Source: Minwuia thermotolerans
Lineage (GTDB): Bacteria; Pseudomonadota; Alphaproteobacteria; Minwuiales; Minwuiaceae
DNA: 64,000 nt
Direction of reading: 5' to 3'
Assembly (NCBI RefSeq): GCF_002924445.1
Contig: NZ_PIGG01000031.1
Span: 474,702-538,701 of the forward strand
The first letter of the stretch is position 1. Every line of letters begins with the position of its first letter. Positions 16,928-24,594 of the stretch are shown in pieces. The notes under the pieces were generated by a model. The model had not been told where the DNA came from and made no database searches. It was given only the letters and a program-made list of their open reading frames with translations. Made by a program: the position numbers and the translations under genes.

Positions 16928-18865
16928 ATGAAGATCGAGATTCACGACCTGCCGAAAGACAAGCTGGAGGTGGCGCTCGACGAGGCCGACTATCGCGTGC
17001 TGCCGATGGTCCTCTATCACATGACCGGCGACCGCAAGTGGCTGGAGGAGCCGTTCCGGCCCGCCCGCGACGTGCGCCTGATCGCCGACGAGACCGCCGG
17101 CCTCTCCGAGGAAGCGCGCGCCGAACTGCGCCGCGCCGCAGTCGAGATTCTCTCGCGTCCTGGCCTGGAGCCGGCGGTGCGGGACCCCGGCGACGAAGTG
17201 ATGGTCGAGATGATGAACACCTGCCTGGGCGAACGCATTCCGCCCGAATACGCGCCCATGATGCGCGAGCAGGTCGGCCTGGCGTCGCAGCACAACGGCT
17301 GGCGGCGGCCGCAGGAGACGACGCCCGTCGACGAGCGGCCGGTGCTGATCGTCGGTGCCGGCGCCAGCGGCATCGCCCTTGGCTCCCGGCTGAAGGATCT
17401 GGGCGTTCCCTTTCGTATCGTCGAGCGCAACGACCGCGTCGGCGGCACCTGGTACGAGAACATCTATCCCGGCTGCGGCGTCGACACACCGAACCACGCC
17501 TATTCGTTCTCCAATGCGCGGCCCTATCGCTGGCACCGGTATTTCTCCACCCGCGACCAGCTGCACGACTATCTGGAGCGTTCGGTCGACGAATTCGGCC
17601 TGAACGACCGGATCAGCTTCCGCACCGAGGTGGTGAAGGGCGAATGGGACGAAGGCGGCCGTTTCTGGCGCGTCGAACTGCGGCGCGCCGACGGCTCGAT
17701 CGAAGCGGTCGAGACCAAGGCGCTGGTCAGCGCCATCGGCCAGCTCAGCCTGCCGACCCTGCCCGAGATCAAGGGGCTGGACAGCTTCAGGGGGCCGCTG
17801 TTCCACACCGCAGAGTGGCCGGAGGGCCTGGACCTGAAGGGAAAGCGGGTCGCCGTGATCGGCACCGGCGCCTCGTCCATGCAGGTGGTGCCGTCCATCG
17901 TCGACGAGGTGGCCGAACTGCATGTCTATCAGCGCAGTGCCCAGTGGGCGCGTCCGATCCCGCGTTATCACGATCCCATCGGCGAGGGCGCCCAGTGGCT
18001 GCTGGAGAACGTGCCCTTCTACGCCGCATGGTTCCGGCTCACCATGCTCTGGCGCTATGGCGACGGCCTGCTGCCGACGTTGCGCAAGGATCCGGACTGG
18101 GAGCATCCCGAGCGCTCGCTGAACCGCGCCAACGAACGCCACCGCCAGGAAATGGCAGCGCATATCGAGAAGGAGCTGGAGGACCGCCCCGACCTGATCG
18201 AGAAGTGCATGCCCACCTACCCGCCCTACGGCAAGCGCATCCTGCTGGACAATGGCTGGTATCAGGCGATCAAGAAACCGAACGTCGAACTGATCACCGA
18301 CCGGGTCGAGCGCATTGCGGAGAACGGCGTCGTCACCGAGGACGGCCGGCTGCGGGAGGTCGACGTCGTCATCATGGCGACCGGCTTCAAGGTCTCGCTC
18401 ATGGCGGCCCGGCTCAACCTGACGGGCGCCGGCGGACGGAAGCTGGAGGAGGACTGGGCCGACGACGACCCGCGCGCCTATCTCGGCATCACGGTGCCGC
18501 ACTTCCCCAACCTGTTCGTCATGCAGGGCCCGAACACCGGCCTTGGCCATGGCGGCAGCGCCATCTTCCAGGCCGAGTGCCAGGCGAACTACATTGCCGA
18601 GGCCCTGAAGACGATGATGGAAAAGGACATCGAGGCTCTGGAGCCGACCGAGCAAGCCCAGGAGGACTGGTGCGCCAGGGTCGACGCCGAGCACGAACAG
18701 ATGATCTGGACCCATCCGGGCATGACCACCTACTACCGGAACAAGGCGGGCCGGGTCTACTCGGTCACGCCATTCCGGCTGGTGGACTACTGGCACTGGA
18801 CCCGCGACATCGACCTGTCGAAATACCGCATCGAGCCGGCGGGCGACGCCGCCAGCGCCGCCTGA
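16928..18865 (+). CDS. type I Baeyer-Villiger flavin monooxygenase with N-terminal extension
   Basis: FAD- and NADPH-dependent enzyme that inserts oxygen next to a ketone to form an ester or lactone. I choose ATG 16928 (645 residues) because GGGGAGGAG precedes it. The first 135 residues are an extension absent from short monooxygenases; the FAD Rossmann motif VGAGASGIALG begins near 140, followed by GGTWYENIYPG. The Baeyer-Villiger fingerprint FRGPLFHTAEWP is near residue 287, and the NADPH Rossmann motif IGTGASSMQ near 308. Length and extension resemble 4-hydroxyacetophenone monooxygenases. It is followed 10 bases later by an FMN split-barrel gene. The natural ketone is unknown. Confidence 0.92.
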   Translation: MKIEIHDLPKDKLEVALDEADYRVLPMVLYHMTGDRKWLEEPFRPARDVRLIADETAGLSEEARAELRRAAVEILSRPGLEPAVRDPGDEVMVEMMNTCLGERIPPEYAPMMREQVGLASQHNGWRRPQETTPVDERPVLIVGAGASGIALGSRLKDLGVPFRIVERNDRVGGTWYENIYPGCGVDTPNHAYSFSNARPYRWHRYFSTRDQLHDYLERSVDEFGLNDRISFRTEVVKGEWDEGGRFWRVELRRADGSIEAVETKALVSAIGQLSLPTLPEIKGLDSFRGPLFHTAEWPEGLDLKGKRVAVIGTGASSMQVVPSIVDEVAELHVYQRSAQWARPIPRYHDPIGEGAQWLLENVPFYAAWFRLTMLWRYGDGLLPTLRKDPDWEHPERSLNRANERHRQEMAAHIEKELEDRPDLIEKCMPTYPPYGKRILLDNGWYQAIKKPNVELITDRVERIAENGVVTEDGRLREVDVVIMATGFKVSLMAARLNLTGAGGRKLEEDWADDDPRAYLGITVPHFPNLFVMQGPNTGLGHGGSAIFQAECQANYIAEALKTMMEKDIEALEPTEQAQEDWCARVDAEHEQMIWTHPGMTTYYRNKAGRVYSVTPFRLVDYWHWTRDIDLSKYRIEPAGDAASAA

Positions 18866-18875
18866 GGAGACAATC

Positions 18876-19400
18876 ATGCCCAAGCTGACCGACGCGGAGC
18901 GCAACGCGTTTCTGGCCGAACGCAAGGTCGTCATGAAGATCGGCGTCGTCCGCCCAGACGGCAGCCCCTTTGTCACGCCGCTGTGGTTCATTCACGAGGA
19001 TGGCGCCATCTGGTTTACGCCCCGCGAGCGTTCGGAGTGGTTCGACTGTCTGCGCCGCGACCCGCGCTGCTCGCTGTGCATCGACGAGCAGCCCCTGCCC
19101 TACCGCAAGGTGATCGTCGAGGGCCGGGCAGAGCTGGTCCATGACGTCGGCGAGGATGACGAATGGCGCGACCTCTACCGGCGCATGGCCGCGCGCTACG
19201 TGCCGGAGAAGGACGCCGAAGCCTATGTGCGAAACACCATCGGCGAAAGACGGGGCCTGTTCCGGGTGAAGCTCGCCGATGCGAAGGTGCGCACCTGGCG
19301 CCTGCCGCTCAAGGATGAGCCCGGCGAGGGCATCTGGGCGAAGCGCTACTTCCAGGACCCGAACGTGCAGTTCGACACCCGCGGGCCGGAGAAGAGCTGA
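18876..19400 (+). CDS. pyridoxamine 5'-phosphate oxidase family (FMN split-barrel) protein
   Basis: A 174-residue protein of the PNPOx-like flavin/F420-binding split-barrel fold. The N-terminal part (MKIGVVRPDGSPFVTPLWFIHEDG) and the strand VIVEGRAELV are characteristic. The conserved C-terminal residues of true pyridoxamine phosphate oxidase are absent, so a different redox or flavin-binding role is more likely. TGAGGAGA precedes the ATG. It begins 10 bases after the Baeyer-Villiger monooxygenase stop and shares its transcript; it could supply or bind flavin for that enzyme or act on its product, which is inference. Transcription ends at a two-hairpin repeat shared with the opposing gene. 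Confidence 0.82.
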   Translation: MPKLTDAERNAFLAERKVVMKIGVVRPDGSPFVTPLWFIHEDGAIWFTPRERSEWFDCLRRDPRCSLCIDEQPLPYRKVIVEGRAELVHDVGEDDEWRDLYRRMAARYVPEKDAEAYVRNTIGERRGLFRVKLADAKVRTWRLPLKDEPGEGIWAKRYFQDPNVQFDTRGPEKS

Positions 19401-19417
19401 GAGCTGATCAACAACCG

Positions 19418-19489
19418 TGGCGTCCTGGAGCTCGACCCCAGGACACAGTCCTTCCTATTACCGGGCCCTTGGATCCAGTCCAAGGGCCA
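19418..19489. repeat. two-hairpin intergenic repeat, copy 1
   Basis: A 72-base element fills the gap between two convergent genes. Stem 1 is TCCTGG/CCAGGA (19423-19443). Stem 2 is GGCCCTTGGA/TCCAAGGGCC (19464-19488), a 10-bp stem with a 5-base loop. A second copy at 31443-31512 shares the order, spacing and most bases. Such palindromic units are dispersed in alphaproteobacterial genomes. It probably acts as a bidirectional terminator here. Confidence 0.8.
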
Positions 19490-19498
19490 CACCATTTC

Positions 19499-20638
19499 CT
19501 ACAGCTGCCGCGCGTCGCCGACGGCCTTCGGCGCCGTCCGGCGGCGATGGGCGAAGGCCTGCGGCCATTTCGACGGCAGGGCGCGGGCGTACTGCGCCGG
19601 GTAGGGAATCTCGACACCCAGCTCCTCCGCGGCATGCCAGGCCCATCGCGGGTCGTACATCATGCCCCGGGCCAGCATGACGAAGTCGGCGCGGCCCTCG
19701 GCGATGATCGCCTCGGCCTGCTGCGGCTCGGTGATCATGCCGACCGCCATGGTCGGGATCTCCGCCTCCCGGCGGATCTGTTCGGCGAAGGGCACCTGAT
19801 AGCCGGGGCCGATCGGGATCTGCTGGCGCGGATCGAGGCCCGACGTGGTGACGTCGATGAAATCGCAGCCGCGGTTCTTCAGTTCGCGCGCCAGCTCCGC
19901 CGTCTCCCCGAGCGTCCAGCCGCCCTCCACCCAGTCGGTCGCCGATAGGCGGATGCCGAGCGGGCGATCATGTGGCCAGACCGAGCGCACGGCGTCGAAG
20001 ACCTCCAGCGGAAAACGCATGCGCCCCGCCAGGTCGCCACCATAGGCGTCCTCGCGCCGGTTCGAGATCGGCGAGAGGAACTGGTGCAGCAGATAGCCAT
20101 GGCCGCCATGCAGTTCGAACAGGTCGAAGCCGATGCGCGCGGCGCGGATGGCGGCCTGCACGAACTCCTCGCGGACCCGGGCGAAATCCTCGGCCTGGAA
20201 GGCGCGCGGCGTATGCCAGCCCTCGGCATAGGGCAGCGCCGACGGCGCGATCGTCTGCCAGGCGCCCTGCTCCGACGGCAGCGGCTTGCCGCCGCGCAGC
20301 GGGATGTCCGTCGAGGCCTTGCGGCCGGCATGGCCGACCTGGATGCCCAGTTTCGCCGTGCCGTGGCGGCGGCAGAAATCGATGGCGCGGGCCAGCGCCG
20401 CCTCGTTCTCGTCCGAATAGAGGCCGAGGCAGTTGTGCGTGATCCGCCCCTCCCGGCTGACATGGGTCGCCTCGACGATCAGCAGCCCGGCGCCGCTCAT
20501 GGCCAGGTTGCCGAGGTGCATCAGATGCCAGTCGGTCGCCGAGCCATCCTCGGCCAGGTACTGACACATCGGCGAGACAACGACCCGGTTGTCGAACGTC
20601 ATCCCGCCCAGCTCGAATTCGGAAAACAGTGCGCTCAT
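19499..20638 (-). CDS. NADH:flavin oxidoreductase, old yellow enzyme (YqjM-like)
   Basis: FMN-dependent ene-reductase that reduces activated C=C bonds with NAD(P)H. The protein has 379 residues in a TIM-barrel layout. SPMCQY near residue 25 carries the Cys that marks the YqjM/thermophilic-like class. GHAGRKAS, HGGHGYLLHQFLSP and SNRREDAYGG are the substrate- and FMN-binding segments, and FVMLARGMMYDPRW closes the barrel. The C-terminus has a WPQAFAHRR region typical of the family. It is transcribed away from the enoyl-CoA isomerase gene with an 86-base shared promoter region, and converges on the monooxygenase operon. A role in the same catabolic cluster is inferred from position. Confidence 0.93.
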   Translation of the reverse strand: MSALFSEFELGGMTFDNRVVVSPMCQYLAEDGSATDWHLMHLGNLAMSGAGLLIVEATHVSREGRITHNCLGLYSDENEAALARAIDFCRRHGTAKLGIQVGHAGRKASTDIPLRGGKPLPSEQGAWQTIAPSALPYAEGWHTPRAFQAEDFARVREEFVQAAIRAARIGFDLFELHGGHGYLLHQFLSPISNRREDAYGGDLAGRMRFPLEVFDAVRSVWPHDRPLGIRLSATDWVEGGWTLGETAELARELKNRGCDFIDVTTSGLDPRQQIPIGPGYQVPFAEQIRREAEIPTMAVGMITEPQQAEAIIAEGRADFVMLARGMMYDPRWAWHAAEELGVEIPYPAQYARALPSKWPQAFAHRRRTAPKAVGDARQL

Positions 20639-20724
20639 GCCTTCGGCCCCTCCCCTTCGGCCTTTGACCCCGTCACGGTCGCGGGCGAAGATAGTGCGAA
20701 GATCCGGACAAGGGGAGGCTTGGA

Positions 20725-21495
20725 ATGACCGACGCGACCGTGCTGCTGCGGATCGAAGGGGATATCGCCCACATCACCTTGAACCGTCCGAAGGCGAAGA
20801 ACAGCCTCCGCCCCGAGGATCTGGCGCTGCTGGCCGATTGCCTGGCGCAGGCCGAACAGTCCCGCGCGCGCTGTCTGGTGCTCTCGGGCGCCGGCGGCGC
20901 CTTTTCCGCCGGCCGGGACATCGCCGGCACCGACCCGGCGAACGACGACAATCTGGGCCTGCTGCGCGACACCATTCACCCGGTGCTGAAAAAGGTCCGC
21001 GATCTGCAGGTGCCGACCGTCGCCATGGTCGAGGGCCCCTGTCTCGGCGTCGGCTTCGGCCTCGCCTTCGCGTGCGACATGGTGATCGCGGCGGACGACG
21101 CGGTGATGGGCAGCCCCTTCCGCAATATCGGCGTGATCCTGGACTCGGGCGGCCACTACCACCTGAAGACCCGGATCGGCGTCCATCGCGCCTTCGAACT
21201 GATCTACACCGGCCGACTGATCAAGGGCGCCGAAGCCGCCGACATGGGCCTGATCAACCGCGCGGTCCCGCAGGCCGACCTGAGAGGCGAGGTGACGAAG
21301 CTCGCCGGCCACATCGCCGCCGGTCCGACGAAGGCGTTCCTGATCTCCAAGCGCATCCTGAACAGCGATCTCGGCTTCGAGGCGACGCTGGACGAGGAGG
21401 CCCAGGGTCAGCAGGAAGCCTGCACCAGCGCCGACGGCGTCGAGGGTTTCAGGGCCTTCCAGGAGAAGCGGAAACCCGTCTTCCGCGGCGAGTAG
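20725..21495 (+). CDS. enoyl-CoA hydratase/isomerase family protein (PaaG-like active site)
   Basis: A 256-residue crotonase-fold enzyme acting on a CoA thioester. The oxyanion-hole segments are AGGAFSAGRDIAG and GPCLGVGFGLAFACDMVIA. The two catalytic Glu residues of true hydratases are missing: the first site reads GSPFRNIGV and the second has Asp in VILDSGGHY. A single Asp at this place is known from PaaG-type isomerases, so isomerisation of a double bond or epoxide is more likely than hydration. CAAGGGGAGG precedes the ATG. A similar Asp-type paralogue is at 58923. No paa genes are nearby and the pathway is unknown. Confidence 0.87.
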   Translation: MTDATVLLRIEGDIAHITLNRPKAKNSLRPEDLALLADCLAQAEQSRARCLVLSGAGGAFSAGRDIAGTDPANDDNLGLLRDTIHPVLKKVRDLQVPTVAMVEGPCLGVGFGLAFACDMVIAADDAVMGSPFRNIGVILDSGGHYHLKTRIGVHRAFELIYTGRLIKGAEAADMGLINRAVPQADLRGEVTKLAGHIAAGPTKAFLISKRILNSDLGFEATLDEEAQGQQEACTSADGVEGFRAFQEKRKPVFRGE

Positions 21496-21576
21496 CGGCA
21501 AAACGCCGAACGCGGATACACGGCAATGATTTCAACCGTCTGGCATCTTTTCCCGATTGCGCCGATCACTGGAAAT

Positions 21577-21589
21577 CATTAATATAATG
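21577..21589 (+). promoter_or_regulatory. AT-rich palindrome with TATAAT, before the FG-GAP/RTX gene
   Basis: CATTA-ATA-TAATG (21577-21589) contains a perfect TATAAT at 21583-21588 in an AT-rich patch. No -35 box is found at normal spacing, so activator-dependent transcription is possible. A protein bound to the palindrome would cover the -10. This is a weak call. Confidence 0.3.
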
Positions 21590-21688
21590 TGAATATATGT
21601 TCGGATTGACCGGCTGGCGATGACATTTGCTCACCGTGTACGTCGGAGCCGGGAATGTACCCGAAATCAAGAATGACCGAGTCTGACG

Positions 21689-24082
21689 ATGCTCGAAGAG
21701 TCCGCTGCGGCGGAAATTGAACCGAGCTTCAGGGGAGCCGATATTGCGGGGTCCCGGGGAGTCGATTTGGACACATCGGGCATTTCACGTTTCGACGGTT
21801 TCGGCATACGCACGTTCGCGGGCGTCGGCGACGTGAATGGCGACGGCCTTGACGACATTGCCGTGGGCTCGCTGTGGGCGTCCGCGCGGGATTTCGTGAC
21901 CGTCGGCAACTTTTCCGTCCTGTCGGCGGAAACCGCTGCAGCGTCGGAAAGCCGCGTCGAAGCGCGCCTGCTCTATCGCACCGACGGAAGCGACAGCCTG
22001 CTGGAAGGTTTCTCCTTCTCGACCACCGGCGATTTCGACGGGGACGGCAATGGGGAATTTCTTGTCGGCCGCGATCCGCGCGTCTTCGCCGGTTCAGGTC
22101 TGGCGGACCAGGGTCGGCATCTGCTCCATGAGATCGGCGACAACGGCATCACGCCGGGAGCCAGCCTGTTCACCATGGGTGGAAGCGAGACCGATTTCGT
22201 TGGCGACATCAACGGTGACGGTTTCGACGACCTTTTCGTCACCGTCCCGACTGGCCATTCGATCTTGCTCGGCAACGCCGAAGGAGCGGTCGACCGGGCC
22301 GTCGTTCTTGCCGGCGAAACGGGTATCGGAGCCTTCACCCTCGGTCGGGCGACATCAGGGGGCGGCGACCTGAATGGCGACGGTTTCGGCGACTTTGCGA
22401 CGTTGATCCGCAATCAGTCCGCCGTTCGGGCAATCCATGGCCGCGCCGAGTTGTCGGGGATCGATCTGGGAGGAGGTGAGAACGGCTTCCGACTCGCATT
22501 GCCCGGCGCCGCGACCAATGTCGAGATCCTCTCCGATTTCGACGGTGACGGCACGAGCGACCTGCTGGTCTCCTGGCGTGGCGGCGCAGCCGTTCTGCTC
22601 GATACCGCAGCGCTGGAAGGAACGCTTTCGCTCGCGGATCTGGACGCGAGCAGGCGGATCCTGATCGAATCCACCGGTTTCAACGACCTCGCCCGGGCCG
22701 TGGGCGACATCAATGGAGACGGCCGGGAGGACATCAACTTCTCGCAGCGCCTTCCTGACGGAAGCGTCAACGTCGGCGTTCTGTTCGGAAGCGGGCAGCT
22801 TCCGGGCAACGTGGGGCTGGCCGACCTGGACGGCGTCAACGGCTTCGTCATCAGCGGCGCGCGCGCAGGCAAATCGGTCGGCGACGTCAATGGTGACGGA
22901 ATCGATGATATGATGCTCCGCACGGACCGGGGCACGGGTTCGGCCATGACCATTCTGTTCGGTCGCCCTTCCCCGCCTCTGGATGAGGGTGCGCCCCCCG
23001 ACAAGGCGGCTCCGGTGGACGCTCCGGGAGAAACTCTCCGCGGAACCGCGGAAGACGATGTCATTCATGGCGGCCTGACCGATGATTACATCGCCGGCGA
23101 GCGGGGCGATGATTCCCTGTACGGCGGCGATGGCGACGACACGCTGCGGGGCGGCCGGGCGAACGATATGCTGTCGGGGGGCGCCGGCGCCGACGTCCTC
23201 AACGGCGGCGAAGGCGAAGACACCGTCGATTTTGGCGACTCAGGCGGCGGCGTCTTCATTCGCCTGATGATATCGAAGGGGCTGGGGGGCGAGGCCGCCG
23301 GCGATGAAATACGCTTTGTCGAACACGCCGACGGATCGGCTTTCGACGACCGGCTCTATGGCAGCGATAGCGACAACGTGCTCAATGGCGGCGGTGGCAA
23401 CGACCGTCTTCAGGGACATCACGGCAACGACATGCTGCAGGGCGGGGCCGGCGATGACACCCTGGTCGGCGGCGATGGGGACGACACCATCTTCGGCGGC
23501 GATGGGGACGACACGCTGAGAGGCGGCGCGGACACCGACCTCCTGCGCGGCGGCAGTGGTCGTGATCATATCGACGGCGGAACCGGAAATGACACTCTGT
23601 TTGGCGGCGAAGGCGCTGACAGACTGTACGGTCAGGATGGCGCGGATCGGTTGTTCGGCGAGGCCGGCGACGATGTGCTCATCGATGGCGGCGGCGACGA
23701 CCTGCTGGAAGGGGGCGACGGCAATGACGTATTGCGCGGCAATGCAGGCGACGATCGCCTGTTCGGCGGCCTCGGACACGATTTCATCAGCGGTGGCACC
23801 GGCGCCGATCTACTGAATGGCGGCGCCGGAGACGACACGCTGGCCGGCGGGCCGGGGTCCGACCTGTTCGTCTTCACGCGGAACTCGGGCCTCGACACGG
23901 TCACGGACTTCGATCAGGGGGACGGCGACCGCCTCGATCTGACAGCGTTCGGTCTCACGCCCGGGGCGATATCGCTCATCCGGAGCGGCGATAACCTGAT
24001 CGTCTCCGGCGACAGCTTCGAAGTCGTCCTGCTGAACACGCCCCCGGAGTCGTTCCGGATCGAGGACACGGCCCTGTTCTAG
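21689..24082 (+). CDS. FG-GAP repeat and RTX (hemolysin-type calcium-binding) exoprotein
   Basis: A 797-residue acidic protein with two repeat architectures. Residues 48-420 hold seven FG-GAP-like calcium loops (DVNGDGLDDIAVG and variants such as DFDGDGNGEF and DINGDGFDDLFV), suggesting an integrin-alpha-like beta-propeller. Residues about 450-740 are GGxGxDxLx nonapeptide RTX repeats forming calcium-bound beta rolls, with one interruption near 520-550. The last 80 residues (SDLFVFTRNSG, VTDFDQGDGDRLDL) resemble the serralysin C-terminal secretion region and end in ALF. There is no N-terminal signal, consistent with type I secretion, but no ABC exporter is nearby. The ATG start is uncertain because no clear ribosome site is present. 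Confidence 0.88.
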   Translation: MLEESAAAEIEPSFRGADIAGSRGVDLDTSGISRFDGFGIRTFAGVGDVNGDGLDDIAVGSLWASARDFVTVGNFSVLSAETAAASESRVEARLLYRTDGSDSLLEGFSFSTTGDFDGDGNGEFLVGRDPRVFAGSGLADQGRHLLHEIGDNGITPGASLFTMGGSETDFVGDINGDGFDDLFVTVPTGHSILLGNAEGAVDRAVVLAGETGIGAFTLGRATSGGGDLNGDGFGDFATLIRNQSAVRAIHGRAELSGIDLGGGENGFRLALPGAATNVEILSDFDGDGTSDLLVSWRGGAAVLLDTAALEGTLSLADLDASRRILIESTGFNDLARAVGDINGDGREDINFSQRLPDGSVNVGVLFGSGQLPGNVGLADLDGVNGFVISGARAGKSVGDVNGDGIDDMMLRTDRGTGSAMTILFGRPSPPLDEGAPPDKAAPVDAPGETLRGTAEDDVIHGGLTDDYIAGERGDDSLYGGDGDDTLRGGRANDMLSGGAGADVLNGGEGEDTVDFGDSGGGVFIRLMISKGLGGEAAGDEIRFVEHADGSAFDDRLYGSDSDNVLNGGGGNDRLQGHHGNDMLQGGAGDDTLVGGDGDDTIFGGDGDDTLRGGADTDLLRGGSGRDHIDGGTGNDTLFGGEGADRLYGQDGADRLFGEAGDDVLIDGGGDDLLEGGDGNDVLRGNAGDDRLFGGLGHDFISGGTGADLLNGGAGDDTLAGGPGSDLFVFTRNSGLDTVTDFDQGDGDRLDLTAFGLTPGAISLIRSGDNLIVSGDSFEVVLLNTPPESFRIEDTALF

Positions 24083-24510
24083 TCCTCGGGATTCTCCACC
24101 AGCAGCGAGTCGATCAGCTCGATCGTGTCCTCGCGCAGCGGCACCGGCTTCCGCGCGGCAAGGTCGAAATGGATCGTGATGACCTCCATCGTCGCCGCCA
24201 GTTCGCCGGTTTCGGCGTTGGTCATCCGGTGTTTCAGGGTCAGCGAGGTGCGGCCGCGCCTGGTGACGCAGCTTTCCACCACAATCGGGCTGCCGACCTT
24301 CTGCTCGCCCTTGTACTCGACCGTGTGCTTGACGTCGGCGAAGCCCATGTTCTGGTCGCCCATCTCGGTCCACTTGTAGCCGCAGGCCGACAGCGCGTGG
24401 CACGAGGCCTGATCGAAGAAGTTGATGTAGTACATCACGTTCATGTGGCCCATGTGGTCGCAGTGCCACGGGTAGATCACGCCTCTGAATGTCTCTGTCC
24501 AGCCTGCCAC
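24079..24510 (-). CDS. acyl-CoA thioesterase (4HBT hot-dog family)
   Basis: A 143-residue single hot-dog domain enzyme that hydrolyses acyl-CoA. The active-site segment HCDHMGHMNVMYYINFFDQA matches the 4-hydroxybenzoyl-CoA thioesterase pattern of an acidic residue followed by GHxN. The start is GTG 24510, chosen because AGGGGAGG lies just upstream. Its stop codon overlaps the stop of the FG-GAP/RTX gene by four bases on the opposite strand. It is divergent from an acyl-CoA synthetase gene 84 bases away, so a shared control region is likely. The substrate chain is unknown. Confidence 0.87.
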   Translation of the reverse strand: MAGWTETFRGVIYPWHCDHMGHMNVMYYINFFDQASCHALSACGYKWTEMGDQNMGFADVKHTVEYKGEQKVGSPIVVESCVTRRGRTSLTLKHRMTNAETGELAATMEVITIHFDLAARKPVPLREDTIELIDSLLVENPED

Positions 24511-24594
24511 GTTGTTTCCTCCCCTTAACGCGTGCCGTCATCGCGGCCATACTCGCCGCGGGGAGACCATAGAGGCAAGGGGAGGTCCCGCGAA

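Noticed and set aside
16655..18991. 778-codon minus-strand frame opposite the Baeyer-Villiger monooxygenase
   Set aside because: The plus strand carries clear FAD and monooxygenase motifs and rpmG; the antisense product is not family-like.
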